Origin: Bacteroidota bacterium
Lineage (GTDB): Bacteria > Bacteroidota > Bacteroidia > Flavobacteriales > Flavobacteriaceae
Direction of reading: 5' to 3'
Assembly (NCBI GenBank): GCA_024279425.1
Contig: JAJRRO010000046.1
Span: 62,001-126,000, forward strand
DNA: 64,000 nt
Made by a program: the position numbers and the translations under genes
The notes under the pieces: generated by a model
What the model was told of the DNA's origin: nothing
The model's input: only the letters and a program-made list of their open reading frames with translations
Database searches by the model: none
Shown: one piece after another, positions 18,135 through 27,371 of the stretch
Layout: each line of letters starts with the position of its first letter
Position numbering within the stretch: position 1 is the first letter of the stretch

Positions 18135-18311
18135 ATGAATACGGTATGTAGTATGATATTTCAAATTTTAAAGCGAAAAGCATCGGTTTTATTTATAGTT
18201 CTTATGTTGGGAATGTCTAATGTAATCTTTGAGGAAACGAGAATGGTAAATGATACAAGGGCTCAAACGGAACAGCAAGAAGTATTTTCAGATGACGATT
18301 CGCTTCATTGA
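18135..18311 (+). CDS. Small membrane-anchored protein, unknown function
   Basis: 58 residues from ATG 18135 (MNTVCSMIFQILKRK). One hydrophobic segment, SVLFIVLMLGMSNVIF (about 17-32), precedes an acidic, Gln/Asp-rich tail ending EVFSDDDSLH. I do not recognise a family. An in-frame TTG at 18090 would add 15 residues but starts only 3 bases beyond the MITE-like element. It is convergent with the DUF1569 gene, with only 2 bases between stops. It could be spurious, but the charge pattern looks like a real small protein. Confidence 0.4.
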   Translation: MNTVCSMIFQILKRKASVLFIVLMLGMSNVIFEETRMVNDTRAQTEQQEVFSDDDSLH

Positions 18312-18313
18312 TA

Positions 18314-18757
18314 TTAAACACCGAATTGTCGTAAGTGATGATCTAAATGTTTGTATTGCATTTGACCCCATTGCTGAGGAGTGAATTTACCAAATAAAGG
18401 GTGGGGATTCCATATTTTTCGATTACGCAATATGTAGACCTCATAGATCAATTTTTTCAGGGCCTCATTTTCAGATGCAAATTCCTTATCTTCTTTGGCC
18501 TTGGCATATGAAACTGTTGGTAAATTTTTACGCCAAGTTTTATTGTTGTACAGCGACTTTTTGAAAAACCATCTTATAAGAGGATTACCTGTAATTCGCG
18601 TTTTTTTATTTTTAACCGCAACCTTCAACGGAATTTGACAATGCCAAACCATTTGTCCGACATTCATTTTGCCCCACTGGCTTTTTGAGTCTTGTGTGAG
18701 CTTGTTTATTCGTGTTATTATTTCATCATAAACCTCCTCTTCAAAAATTGATTTCAT
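18314..18757 (-). CDS. DUF1569 (DinB-like fold) protein
   Basis: 147 residues. The ending HPLFGKFTPQQWGQMQYKHLDHHLRQFGV carries the H...W-x-x-x-x-x-K-H-x-x-H-H pattern of DUF1569 proteins, which belong to the DinB-like four-helix metal-binding superfamily. MNVGQMVWHCQ (about residues 31-41) supplies another conserved His. The function of this family is unknown; thiol-dependent transferase or stress roles are guesses by homology. Divergent from radC with 64 bases between start codons. Confidence 0.75.
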   Translation of the reverse strand: MKSIFEEEVYDEIITRINKLTQDSKSQWGKMNVGQMVWHCQIPLKVAVKNKKTRITGNPLIRWFFKKSLYNNKTWRKNLPTVSYAKAKEDKEFASENEALKKLIYEVYILRNRKIWNPHPLFGKFTPQQWGQMQYKHLDHHLRQFGV

Positions 18758-18809
18758 ATTTGCCCTATTGAAATTCCAATTGAAATTTACGATAAAAATA
18801 ATAGTTGAT

Positions 18810-18817
18810 TATCTTTG
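18810..18817 (+). promoter_or_regulatory. -7 box for radC, leaderless arrangement
   Basis: TATCTTTG (TAnnTTTG) ends only 4 bases before the radC ATG at 18822, so transcription should begin at or next to the start codon. rarA shows the same 4-base arrangement. Confidence 0.5.
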
Positions 18818-18821
18818 GCAA

Positions 18822-19520
18822 ATGAAAGAAAAACCAACTTCTTTTTCAATTAAAAATTGGGCAGATGACGATAAGCCTAGAGAGAAAATGCTTCAGAAAG
18901 GTCGATCAATATTATCGGATGCAGAACTTGTGGCCATTGTAATAGGTTCGGGCAGTAAAGATGAGAGTGCCGTAGAACTTTCAAAACGCATTTTGGCCTC
19001 TGTTGAAAATAATCTTAATGAACTAGGTCAATTGTCAATCAAACAATTGATGCAGTTTAAGGGGATAGGTGAAGCAAAGGCGGTGGGTATAGCTGCCGCC
19101 CTTGAAATAGGTCGAAGAAGAAGAGGGGAGAAAGCCAAAAAAATCATTAAAATAACCGGTAGTAAGGATGTATTTGACATATTACAGCCTATTATGGGTG
19201 AATTGCCCCATGAGGAGTTTTGGATCGTTTATCTGAATAATTCAAACAAGGTGATGCATATGGCCCAACTAAGTAAAGGAAGTATTACCGGGACCTTGGT
19301 TGATGTGCGTTTGGTTATGAAACAGGCCTTGGAATTGGGAGCTGTTGCACTGATTTTGGCGCACAACCATCCTTCGGGAACTTTGTTTCCCAGCGAAGCG
19401 GACAAACAAATCACCCAAAAACTAAAAAGGGCTTCGGCAGCATTGGATATAAAAGTTTTGGATCATTTGATTATTACCCAGAAGGAATACTTTAGTTTTG
19501 CCGATGAAACCCTACTCTAA
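18822..19520 (+). CDS. radC: RadC family JAB-domain protein
   Basis: 232 residues. N-terminal helix-hairpin-helix-like region (LMQFKGIGEAKAVGIAAALEIGRR, about 75-98), then a JAB/MPN-like metalloprotease-fold domain with metal motif HNHPSG...SEAD (about 184-197). Once linked to DNA repair, RadC's real activity is unsettled. ATG 18822 (MKEKPTSFSIKNWADDDKPREKM) is the family-typical start; the 18-codon in-frame upstream extension is contradicted by a -7 box ending 4 bases before this ATG. Confidence 0.92.
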   Translation: MKEKPTSFSIKNWADDDKPREKMLQKGRSILSDAELVAIVIGSGSKDESAVELSKRILASVENNLNELGQLSIKQLMQFKGIGEAKAVGIAAALEIGRRRRGEKAKKIIKITGSKDVFDILQPIMGELPHEEFWIVYLNNSNKVMHMAQLSKGSITGTLVDVRLVMKQALELGAVALILAHNHPSGTLFPSEADKQITQKLKRASAALDIKVLDHLIITQKEYFSFADETLL

Positions 19521-19539
19521 TACGTAGTAAAAAGAACGA

Positions 19540-20835
19540 ATGTTACTAATATATACGCATAAAATAACACCTAGGTTCAGTTATATTATGCGTCAGATAT
19601 TCACCAGGATTTTGGGTATTGAAGTTATCTTTACGACTAAGGTAGAGGATTTTATAAAACACTCAGGCGCCAAGATAACCTATACCAAACAACCTTTGCA
19701 AAACGAATTTTTTATTCGAAGCAATGATTTGCTTTTTGAGCAAGGAATTAATGATATCTCAATACAAATAGGTGATTGGGACGGGGTTCCCTGTTTTTTT
19801 ACCACAGGAATGAATAGTACCATTCCCTTCGATATTTTTTCGGCCAGTTTTTATTTACTGACACGTTATGAGGAATATTTGCCTCATGTAAAGGATATAC
19901 ATGGGAGGTTTTCCCCAAAGGATAGCATCGCCTATCAAAATGATTTTTTACATCTTCCTGTTGTCGATATTTGGGCCAATAGACTGTTGGATAAATTAAG
20001 GGAGCGTTTTCCAGAGATGGAATTCAAGAAAAATACATATGAATATACATCTGTGATCGACGTTACCACTTCGCATTGCTATGCCCATCGGGGACTCACA
20101 AGGAGTCTGGCGGGTTTTTTACTTGACCTAGTGAATTTCAGACTTAAACGATTGGCAAGAAGAGTTGTGGTTTGGTTTGATCCCAAAAGAGATCCTTATA
20201 ATAATTACTCCTTTTTAATTGATATTAAGAAGAAGTTTGAGATTAACTGTATGTTCTTTTTTCAATTTGCCCCATATTCTACATATGATAAGAATGTATC
20301 ACCGAACAGCAATAGCTTTAGGTATTTGATTAAATCCATAGCTGATTATTGTACCGTTTCACTGGCTACGTCTTATAGTTCTTTTAATGATTCGGAGCTT
20401 TTGAAGAAAGAAAAGAAAAATTTGACAGGCGTCATTAACAGATCTGTTGATTCAAGCAGGATGAGATATAACAGGGTAGATGTACCGCAAACATACAGGA
20501 ATTTGGTCGATGCGGAATTTACAGATGATTATACCATGGGTTTTACACATAAAATCGGGTTTAGGGCCGGGACTTCGTTTCCTTTTTGCCTGTATGATCT
20601 TAATATGGAAGCTCAACAACCAATTAGGATACATTCCTTTGCAGCACATGATTATGCATTACATGGAGAAAAGGACAAAGCAGCTATTTTGAAAAAGTTG
20701 AATTCGCTTTATGAAGAGGTTAAAAAAGTCGAAGGAAATATGATTACGGTGTTCTCCAATGAATTATTGGGCACAGAACATAAAATAGATTGGAAAGATC
20801 TCTATACCTCAGTAACAAAGAACTACTATGTTTAG
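19540..20835 (+). CDS. DUF7033/polysaccharide-deacetylase-like protein, altered catalytic motifs
   Basis: 431 residues. The N-terminal half (MLLIYTHKITPRFSYI..., PFDIFSASFYLLTRYEEYL, DFLHLPVVDIW) matches the DUF7033 module found ahead of NodB-like deacetylase domains in Bacteroidota. The C-terminal half has the framework (ETYRNL-like QTYRNLVDAEFTDDYTMGF, IGFRAGTSFPF), but key positions differ from the family pattern as I remember it: IDVTT (174-178) where a second Asp is usual, SLATSY (274-279) where GLHPSY is usual, and SRMRY (306-310) where SRQHY is usual. Metal binding may therefore be lost. It overlaps the following yjjG-type gene by 8 bases, implying translational coupling. Confidence 0.65.
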   Translation: MLLIYTHKITPRFSYIMRQIFTRILGIEVIFTTKVEDFIKHSGAKITYTKQPLQNEFFIRSNDLLFEQGINDISIQIGDWDGVPCFFTTGMNSTIPFDIFSASFYLLTRYEEYLPHVKDIHGRFSPKDSIAYQNDFLHLPVVDIWANRLLDKLRERFPEMEFKKNTYEYTSVIDVTTSHCYAHRGLTRSLAGFLLDLVNFRLKRLARRVVVWFDPKRDPYNNYSFLIDIKKKFEINCMFFFQFAPYSTYDKNVSPNSNSFRYLIKSIADYCTVSLATSYSSFNDSELLKKEKKNLTGVINRSVDSSRMRYNRVDVPQTYRNLVDAEFTDDYTMGFTHKIGFRAGTSFPFCLYDLNMEAQQPIRIHSFAAHDYALHGEKDKAAILKKLNSLYEEVKKVEGNMITVFSNELLGTEHKIDWKDLYTSVTKNYYV

Positions 20836-21517
20836 AGGTAAGATATCGGATGTATTCTTTGATTTGGATCATACCCTTTGGGATTTTGAGAAGAATTCGG
20901 CACTTACGTTTCAGAAAATTTTGAAAGAACGAAATATAAATGTTGGGCTTTCTGATTTTTTGGAAGTTTATATACCCATAAATCTGGCCTTTTGGAAACT
21001 TTACAGGGAAGAAAGAATTACAAAATCAGAATTGCGGTACCAACGCTTAAAAACTGTTTTTGATGAGTTAAGGTATAGCGTGTCAGATGACATAATAAAT
21101 CAACTGGCTGTGGACTATATTAAGTATCTATCTTCCTATAACCACCTGTTCCCTAATACCATTGAGATTTTGGAATATCTAAAACCAAAATACAATCTAC
21201 ATATAATTACCAATGGTTTTCAGGAAATTCAGGAAAAGAAAATGGTCAATGCGAATATTCGAGAATTTTTTGATCAAATCATTAATTCGGAAATGGCAGG
21301 GGTTAAAAAACCAAACCCGATTATTTTTGAACTCGCCTTAAATAGTGCCAACACAATTCCGGAGAATTCTATTATGATTGGGGATAGTCTGGAAGCGGAT
21401 ATCCTAGGAGCCAAGGCGGTTGGCCTACATACATTGCATTTTAATGCGCACGATGACCCACATCACGGAATTTGCGACATGATTCACGATTTAAGTGAAA
21501 TAAAAACCTTTTTGTAG
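20828..21517 (+). CDS. YjjG-type HAD pyrimidine nucleotidase
   Basis: 229 residues. HAD hydrolase with nucleophile motif FFDLDHTLWDFEKNSALTF (11-29), motif II ITNG (about 125), motif III Lys in AGVKKPNP (about 157-164) and motif IV MIGDSLEADILGA. The LWDFxxNS signature points to YjjG, a house-cleaning nucleotidase that dephosphorylates non-canonical pyrimidine nucleotides. The start ATG overlaps the end of the preceding gene by 8 bases. Confidence 0.88.
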   Translation: MFRGKISDVFFDLDHTLWDFEKNSALTFQKILKERNINVGLSDFLEVYIPINLAFWKLYREERITKSELRYQRLKTVFDELRYSVSDDIINQLAVDYIKYLSSYNHLFPNTIEILEYLKPKYNLHIITNGFQEIQEKKMVNANIREFFDQIINSEMAGVKKPNPIIFELALNSANTIPENSIMIGDSLEADILGAKAVGLHTLHFNAHDDPHHGICDMIHDLSEIKTFL

Positions 21518-21582
21518 AGTTATACATTGTATGATATTACCAGCTGCCTTGTTGTAAAATGGCAGTTGTAAGGTTGCGCGAA

Positions 21583-22128
21583 ATGAAAAAGATAAGAACA
21601 TACTTCTGGTTTGTATGCTCCTTACTATTGATGCTTTCCTGTATGGAAGAACAGGATTTCGATCAATATGATGATTTAAGCATTACCCCTACGTTTGAAG
21701 CAAGCATTCTATTTTTAGAAGTTCCGGAAAGGACGATAAATCTAATTTCAGGCCTGAATACCTATTCCCAAAGTTTCAATTTTGACGCGTTTGCCGAAGA
21801 TATTTTTTCGGAACGGGTCTTGGAGGGAGTCTTGACTTACCAAATAGAAAACACAACCAGTAAGCCTCTTGAAATCATTATTGAGTTTTTAGATGAGGCC
21901 GGTGTTGTTTTGGATACAGAAATGTTTCAAATAGACCCGGAGCCGATAGCAATTTTACATCGAGAAATTGCCTATGGGCCCACAGGAAAGAGCATAGACA
22001 TTATAAGGAATACATCGGGCATAACTCTAACCGCTATTAATTTGGGAGATAATACAAGTACTTCTTCGCAACCCAATGCATTGATCTCCTTGAAGAGTAC
22101 GGGTAAATTTACGGTTCGCTTAAAATGA
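21583..22128 (+). CDS. Putative lipoprotein, unknown function
   Basis: 181 residues from ATG 21583. A signal peptide with lipobox LLMLSC (MKKIRTYFWFVCSLLLMLSCMEE) predicts a lipid anchor. The mature protein is acidic, with beta-strand-like segments (GVLTYQIENTTSKPLEIIIEFLD) resembling an immunoglobulin-like fold. I recognise no family. Its stop overlaps the start of the DUF5723 gene (22125) by 4 bases, so the two are translationally coupled and likely act together at the outer membrane. Confidence 0.7.
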   Translation: MKKIRTYFWFVCSLLLMLSCMEEQDFDQYDDLSITPTFEASILFLEVPERTINLISGLNTYSQSFNFDAFAEDIFSERVLEGVLTYQIENTTSKPLEIIIEFLDEAGVVLDTEMFQIDPEPIAILHREIAYGPTGKSIDIIRNTSGITLTAINLGDNTSTSSQPNALISLKSTGKFTVRLK

Positions 22129-23558
22129 TGGTCAGACAGCTTTTATTTGTAATCATATTATGGTTAGGTCTCTTGGCTCGCGCCCAAAACAAACAATTGA
22201 TGTATGATTTTACCGAAATCCCTCAGGCTTTGTTGTTAAACCCTGGAATGGAGACAGATTTTAAATGGTATAGCGGAATACCTACTTTATCGGGATTGTC
22301 TATCCAAGCCGGTTCAAATGGACTTTCGGTAAATGATCTTTTTGCAAATGATGGCCTGGATTTTAACGATAAGGTAAGAGATAAGGTCATACAGGGTATG
22401 TCTTATAGGGATGAATTTAGTAGCACTTTACAATTAGAAATTTTAAACGGAGGTTATAGAAGTAAGGACCCCAGTGTTTTTTACTCATTTGGGGTTTATG
22501 CAGAAAGTGATGTTATCATGTATTGGCCAAAGGATTATGGAATATTGGCTTTTGAGGGTAATGCTGACAAACTTAATGAAAGATTTGACTTAGGTCATTT
22601 AAATGCTAGGGGTGAGGTTCTGAGTGTTTTTCACTTTGGAATGAACAAAAGAATGGATAACAACCTTATACTAGGTGCAAGGGGAAAAATTTACTCCAGT
22701 ATTTTGGACTTTAATTCTACCAACAATACTGGCTATTTTGAAACTACCGATGGACAGAATAATATATTGTCCAATACCCTGAGGGCTGACATGCAACTTA
22801 GAACATCAGGAATCAATGCCATTGAAACTGCGGAGGACGACGGAAATGTGCCCGCAACGATTGTGAAGAGGGGTTTTTTCGGCGGTAATCTGGGGTTAGG
22901 GTTGGACCTGGGCTTTACGTATCATTTTAATAGACAAATGGTGTTAACAGGCAGCTTGTTGGATTTGGGCTTTATTTATCATGCCAACGCGGTTGAGAAT
23001 TTCACCCTTGATGGTAGCGCTACAACTGAAGGTATTGAAATAATATTGCCTGATGCCTTACTCAACCCCACTCAAGATTTTTGGGAAGATTTGGTGGATG
23101 AAATTGAAGCATTGGTGCCCTTTGAAGAAACCACGAAAAGTTATATGACCTTTAGGCCCACTCGATTGTATGCATCCTTAAGATATAATTTTGGTGAATC
23201 TACCGAAAATCCCAAAGCCTGTGATTGCGACTATTCCCCTTCAGGCAGGACCAACAATATTCTTAAATATAGGAACAGCGTGGGAGGTCAGTTATATGTA
23301 ATTAAAAGGCCAAGAGGCCCTCAAGGTGCCATAACCGCTTTCTATCAAAGAAGGTTCGGAAACTTTATGGCCACCAAAGCAACCTATACCGTTGACAAGT
23401 TTACTTTTACAAATGTAGGATTGGGCATAAGCCTTCAGGCAGGCCCAATAAACCTTTATCTAATGGCTGACAATTTATTGGCCTATCGTAATATTGCTGC
23501 CAGTAATTACGCCTCTTTCCAATTTGGATTAAATATTATATCTTGGGAAAAGAAATGA
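22125..23558 (+). CDS. DUF5723 outer-membrane beta-barrel protein
   Basis: 477 residues. A signal peptide (VIILWLGLLARAQ) is followed by NKQLMYDFTEIPQALLLNPGM, the DUF5723 opening, and many alternating amphipathic segments ending SFQFGLNIISW, as in an outer-membrane barrel. DUF5723 proteins resemble PorP/SprF-like or FadL-like barrels; the function is unknown. It is coupled to the upstream lipoprotein by a 4-base stop/start overlap and followed after 12 bases by another secreted protein: a three-gene envelope unit. Confidence 0.75.
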   Translation: MMVRQLLFVIILWLGLLARAQNKQLMYDFTEIPQALLLNPGMETDFKWYSGIPTLSGLSIQAGSNGLSVNDLFANDGLDFNDKVRDKVIQGMSYRDEFSSTLQLEILNGGYRSKDPSVFYSFGVYAESDVIMYWPKDYGILAFEGNADKLNERFDLGHLNARGEVLSVFHFGMNKRMDNNLILGARGKIYSSILDFNSTNNTGYFETTDGQNNILSNTLRADMQLRTSGINAIETAEDDGNVPATIVKRGFFGGNLGLGLDLGFTYHFNRQMVLTGSLLDLGFIYHANAVENFTLDGSATTEGIEIILPDALLNPTQDFWEDLVDEIEALVPFEETTKSYMTFRPTRLYASLRYNFGESTENPKACDCDYSPSGRTNNILKYRNSVGGQLYVIKRPRGPQGAITAFYQRRFGNFMATKATYTVDKFTFTNVGLGISLQAGPINLYLMADNLLAYRNIAASNYASFQFGLNIISWEKK

Positions 23559-23570
23559 TACGTTAATCCA

Positions 23571-24437
23571 ATGAAGAATCTTCTTTTACCAATATTGCTT
23601 TTTAGTTGTATAAATGCCTTTTCCCAAGGAGAACTAAATGATTATAAATATATAATAGTACCTAAAAAATTTGACGGATTCAAGAAAGAAAACCAATATA
23701 AGACAAGTACGCTAATTAAATATTTATTTACCCAAAATGGTTTTAATACCATATATGATGATGCTTTACCTGCTGAATTGAATGGTAACCGATGTTTGGG
23801 GTTATTGGTGTTTCTTGATGATCAATCCTCAATGTTTACAACCAAAACCTCACTAGTACTTAAAGACTGCGCTTCCAAAGAAATTTTTATCACTCTACAG
23901 GGCAGGAGCAAGGAAAAGAATTATAATGAGGCCTATAATGAAGTGCTTACAGATGCATTTGAATCGATAAAAGCTTTGGATTATGAGTATGTTGCCCAAA
24001 ACAATCAAACTCAGCCATTGACCATCTCTTTTAAAAATGATGTCAAAAATGTTGAAAAGCAGGAAGTGAAAAAGTCAAAAAACAAGAAAGACAACCTTGT
24101 CATAAAACAAGAGGCAACACCCGAAAAGCAGCTGTATGAATCCAAGGAACCGGTTACATCCAGAATCAGGAAAGCTGAGCTCGGGCCAGAAGAAAAGGCT
24201 AAACCTTTAAAAAATAATTCGAATATATTGTATGCGCAAAAAATACCAAATGGTTACCAATTGGTGGATAGCACTCCAAAAATTAGGATAAGGATATACA
24301 AAAGTTCAATGCCCAATTATTATTTGGCCCAATCGGACAATAAGAACGGTTTGGTATATAATAAAGATGGAAAATGGTATTTTGAGTATTATGCTGGCGA
24401 TGTCTTCCAAATTGAAGAGTTGAATATTAAGTTTTAA
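23571..24437 (+). CDS. Secreted protein, unknown function
   Basis: 288 residues. Signal peptide MKNLLLPILLFSCINAFSQG. Residues 25-140 form a compact region (KYIIVPKKFDGFKKENQYKTSTLIKYLFTQNGF), followed by a Lys/Glu-rich linker (about 160-220) and a C-terminal 55-residue module (YQLVDSTPKIRIRIYKSSMPNYYLAQSDNKNGLVYNKDG is the kind of sequence seen). The opening pattern recurs in conserved hypothetical proteins of Flavobacteriaceae; no function is known. It is the last gene of the lipoprotein-DUF5723 unit and is convergent with rarA, overlapping by 4 bases. Confidence 0.7.
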   Translation: MKNLLLPILLFSCINAFSQGELNDYKYIIVPKKFDGFKKENQYKTSTLIKYLFTQNGFNTIYDDALPAELNGNRCLGLLVFLDDQSSMFTTKTSLVLKDCASKEIFITLQGRSKEKNYNEAYNEVLTDAFESIKALDYEYVAQNNQTQPLTISFKNDVKNVEKQEVKKSKNKKDNLVIKQEATPEKQLYESKEPVTSRIRKAELGPEEKAKPLKNNSNILYAQKIPNGYQLVDSTPKIRIRIYKSSMPNYYLAQSDNKNGLVYNKDGKWYFEYYAGDVFQIEELNIKF

Positions 24438-25711
24438 AGCTCATATTTATCCTTCCATCGTTTTTTAAGAAATTCGCCAATAGCATTCTCACGTTGATTT
24501 TTACCCGGTTGGTAAAAGTTTGTTCCAGAAAGCTCTTCCGGTAAAAACTCCTCGTCAACAAAGTTGTTCTGAAACTCGTGGGCATATTTATAATCCTTGC
24601 CATAACCGAGATCTTTCATAAGTTTAGTAGGTGCATTTCTTAAAGCCAATGGAACAGATAGATCACCTGTCTGTTTAACTGTTTGTTGCGCCCTGTTCAC
24701 GGCCATATAACTAGCATTGCTCTTCGCCGATGTTGCCAAATAAATGGCGCATTGGCTTAAAATGATTCGAGCTTCCGGGTAACCGATGATAGTCACAGCC
24801 TGGAACGCACTGTTTGCAATTACCAAGGCCGTTGGGTTTGCCAAACCAATATCTTCCGAAGCAGAAATCAACATTCTACGTGCAATGAACTTAACATCCT
24901 CACCACCCTCTATCATTCTTGCGAGCCAATAAACCGCACCATTGGGGTCACTCCCCCGGATTGATTTTATAAAAGCGGAAATTATATCGTAATGTTGCTC
25001 TCCAGTTTTATCATAAAGTACAGTGTTCTTTTGAACCTTTGCTAAAACCAAATCATCAGTTATCGTTATGGTATCTGATTCTTCTGAGTTGATGATCAAT
25101 TCAAAGATGTTCAAAAGTTTTCTGCCGTCCCCTCCGGAAAGGCGTAAAAGCGCTTCAGTTTCCTTGAGCTTTATTTTTTTGGACTTTAGGAAGTTGTCCT
25201 GGCCCATCGCCCGTTGTAACAACGCCTCCAAATCCTCTTTTTCAAAAGCGTTTAAGATATAAACCTGACAACGTGATAATAAGGCCGGAATGACCTCAAA
25301 ACTTGGATTTTCAGTTGTAGCACCAATCAATGTGACCCAGCCTTTCTCAACGGCTCCAAGAAGGGAATCTTGCTGTGATTTACTAAAACGATGAATCTCA
25401 TCAATAAATAAAATCGGGTTTTTAGAAGTAAATAGTCCACCACTTTGTTTGGCTTTGTCAATCACTTCCCTAATATCTTTTACGCCACTATTTATGGCGC
25501 TTAATGTATAGAAAGGTCTTTGGCTCTCATTCGCAATAATGTTGGCCAATGTTGTCTTACCAGTACCAGGAGGTCCCCAGAGAATTAAGGAGGGTATGAT
25601 GCCCTTTTTAATTTGGCTGGTCAATGCCCCATGTTCCCCGACCAAATGATTTTGACTAATGTATTCGTCCAACGTTTTGGGACGTACCCTTTCTGCCAAT
25701 GGTTCGTTCAT
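24434..25711 (-). CDS. rarA: Replication-associated recombination protein A
   Basis: 425 residues. AAA+ ATPase of the RarA/MgsA family that acts at stalled replication forks. Walker [12 protein letters not shown] (about 44-54), Walker [11 protein letters not shown], sensor-1 [12 protein letters not shown] and the C-terminal tetramerisation region ([27 protein letters not shown]) are all present. The start ATG at 25709-25711 is only 4 bases from a -7 box, implying a leaderless transcript. Confidence 0.95.
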   Translation of the reverse strand: MNEPLAERVRPKTLDEYISQNHLVGEHGALTSQIKKGIIPSLILWGPPGTGKTTLANIIANESQRPFYTLSAINSGVKDIREVIDKAKQSGGLFTSKNPILFIDEIHRFSKSQQDSLLGAVEKGWVTLIGATTENPSFEVIPALLSRCQVYILNAFEKEDLEALLQRAMGQDNFLKSKKIKLKETEALLRLSGGDGRKLLNIFELIINSEESDTITITDDLVLAKVQKNTVLYDKTGEQHYDIISAFIKSIRGSDPNGAVYWLARMIEGGEDVKFIARRMLISASEDIGLANPTALVIANSAFQAVTIIGYPEARIILSQCAIYLATSAKSNASYMAVNRAQQTVKQTGDLSVPLALRNAPTKLMKDLGYGKDYKYAHEFQNNFVDEEFLPEELSGTNFYQPGKNQRENAIGEFLKKRWKDKYEL

Positions 25712-25715
25712 ACCA

Positions 25716-25723
25716 CAAATTTA
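25716..25723 (-). promoter_or_regulatory. -7 box for rarA, leaderless arrangement
   Basis: The minus strand reads TAAATTTG (TAnnTTTG) and ends 4 bases before the rarA ATG. A matching -33 TTG is not evident. Confidence 0.45.
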
Positions 25724-25872
25724 TAACAAAGTTGGCATTACATGGTTCATCGGGGTTGACTTAAATGATAGATTGATTAAGGGATTGTGGAATTCGAGGT
25801 GTGAAAATGACAATTTATCATGTTTTATGCATATGGTAAGTTTTTTGAACAGATTACCAGTAATTTTAAGTT

Positions 25873-26622
25873 ATGTCTGAAAGCAAATATTTTAAATTTA
25901 CCAACGCAGTGGTCTTGGCCCCCTTGGTAGCCGTAATCTTAATTTGGGCTGTATTCTGGATAGAATTGCGACTCAATGTAAACTTAAATGAATATGGGGT
26001 GTATCCCAGAACAATACTAGGACTGCGGGGTATTCTTCTTAGTCCGTTTATCCATGGTTCTGTCGAGCACCTTTATAACAATACTATACCCTTGGCGTTC
26101 TTAACGGCATCTTTGTTTTATTTTTATCGAAAAATAGCGGTAAAAGTTCTAATCATTGGAATTTTGATATCTGGGATTTTGACATGGGGCATGGGTAGGC
26201 CTTCTTATCATATAGGCGCAAGTGGAGTTATATATGTCTTGGCCAGCTTTATGTTTTTTAAAGGCGTTTTTTCTAAATATTTTCGTTTGGTGGCTCTCTC
26301 GCTAATTGTTGTTTTTATCTATGGAAGTCTGTTGTGGTATATATTTCCTATAAAAGATGAAATTTCGTGGGAGGGGCATTTAAGTGGTTTCATTGCAGGT
26401 CTTTCAATGGCTGTTTTTCTAAAAACGGGTTCGCCGACCTCAAAAAAGTTCGATTGGGAACAGGATGATTATAATGAAGGGGAGGATGAATTCTTAAAAC
26501 AGTTTGATGCCGATGGCAATTTCATTGAAAACAAGAATGAGGACATTGATGGCAATGAGAATATAATTAAAATCACTTATCGATATAAGCCCAAAGAAAA
26601 TGATGGTGCCCAAAGTGATTAA
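25873..26622 (+). CDS. Rhomboid family intramembrane serine protease
   Basis: 249 residues with about six transmembrane helices. The catalytic dyad is Ser117 in HIGASGVIY and His169 in WEGHLSGFIAG; the HLYNN segment (66-70) supplies the conserved oxyanion-side residues. It cleaves membrane-anchored substrates within the bilayer; the substrate is unknown. A hydrophilic acidic tail (about residues 190-249) extends into the cytoplasm. Convergent with rlmB, stops overlapping by 4 bases. Confidence 0.9.
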   Translation: MSESKYFKFTNAVVLAPLVAVILIWAVFWIELRLNVNLNEYGVYPRTILGLRGILLSPFIHGSVEHLYNNTIPLAFLTASLFYFYRKIAVKVLIIGILISGILTWGMGRPSYHIGASGVIYVLASFMFFKGVFSKYFRLVALSLIVVFIYGSLLWYIFPIKDEISWEGHLSGFIAGLSMAVFLKTGSPTSKKFDWEQDDYNEGEDEFLKQFDADGNFIENKNEDIDGNENIIKITYRYKPKENDGAQSD

Positions 26623-27356
26623 TCCATTCTCTGACGCACGGCTTCGTATAAGAAAACAGCGCAAGCGACTGAAACATTCAAAGATTCAATTTCTCCCAAC
26701 AAGGGTAATTTAGCAGATTGGTCGGCAGCTTTGATTACCGAAGGCGAAACACCTTTGTCCTCAGCTCCCATTACGATAGCGCAAGCTTCTTTAAAGGAAA
26801 TATCGTAAATAGTAGTATTGGTTTTCTCTGTTGCGACTATAACAGATATCCCGGAAGCTTGAAGGTAAAATACGGCATCCTTAATGTGGTCTACTTTGGC
26901 TATAGGTACTTTAAAAGCCGCACCAGCCGATGTTTTAATGGTATCTGCTGTAACGGGTGCAGCTCCTTTTTTTTGGATAATGATACCATCGACACCCGTA
27001 CACTCGGCAGTTCTGATAATTGCACCAAAATTCCGAACGTCTGAAAGTTGGTCAAGGAGTAGAAATAAAGGGGTTTTATTTTTGGACAAAACTTCTTCAA
27101 CCAAAGTTTCAATTTCATAAAATGAAATTGGGGAAATATTGGCAACAACTCCTTGATGATTGTTTTTTGTTAACCTATTCAGTTTTTCAATGGGTACGTA
27201 TGCTGTGCTGATTCCTCTTTTCCGCAAAAGCCCTTCGAGCTCTCTAAATAAATCACCTTTAAGACCTTTTTGAATAAAAACCTTGTCAATGTCTTCATCA
27301 GAATTAACAGCTTCAATAGCGGCTCTTATTCCATAAATTTGGGTAAGCTTTTCCAT
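26619..27356 (-). CDS. rlmB: 23S rRNA 2'-O-methyltransferase RlmB (TrmH family)
   Basis: 245 residues. SpoU/TrmH methyltransferase with an N-terminal substrate-binding domain (YGIRAAIEAVNSDEDIDKVF). The three knot motifs are DQLSDVRNFGAIIRTAE (motif 1), ACAIVMGAEDKGVSP (motif 2) and LPLLGEIESLNVSVACAVFLYE (motif 3). The length and N-terminal domain fit RlmB, which methylates G2251 of 23S rRNA, but other TrmH-family targets are possible. Confidence 0.9.
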   Translation of the reverse strand: MEKLTQIYGIRAAIEAVNSDEDIDKVFIQKGLKGDLFRELEGLLRKRGISTAYVPIEKLNRLTKNNHQGVVANISPISFYEIETLVEEVLSKNKTPLFLLLDQLSDVRNFGAIIRTAECTGVDGIIIQKKGAAPVTADTIKTSAGAAFKVPIAKVDHIKDAVFYLQASGISVIVATEKTNTTIYDISFKEACAIVMGAEDKGVSPSVIKAADQSAKLPLLGEIESLNVSVACAVFLYEAVRQRMD

Positions 27357-27371
27357 CGGGTAAAGGTAAAT

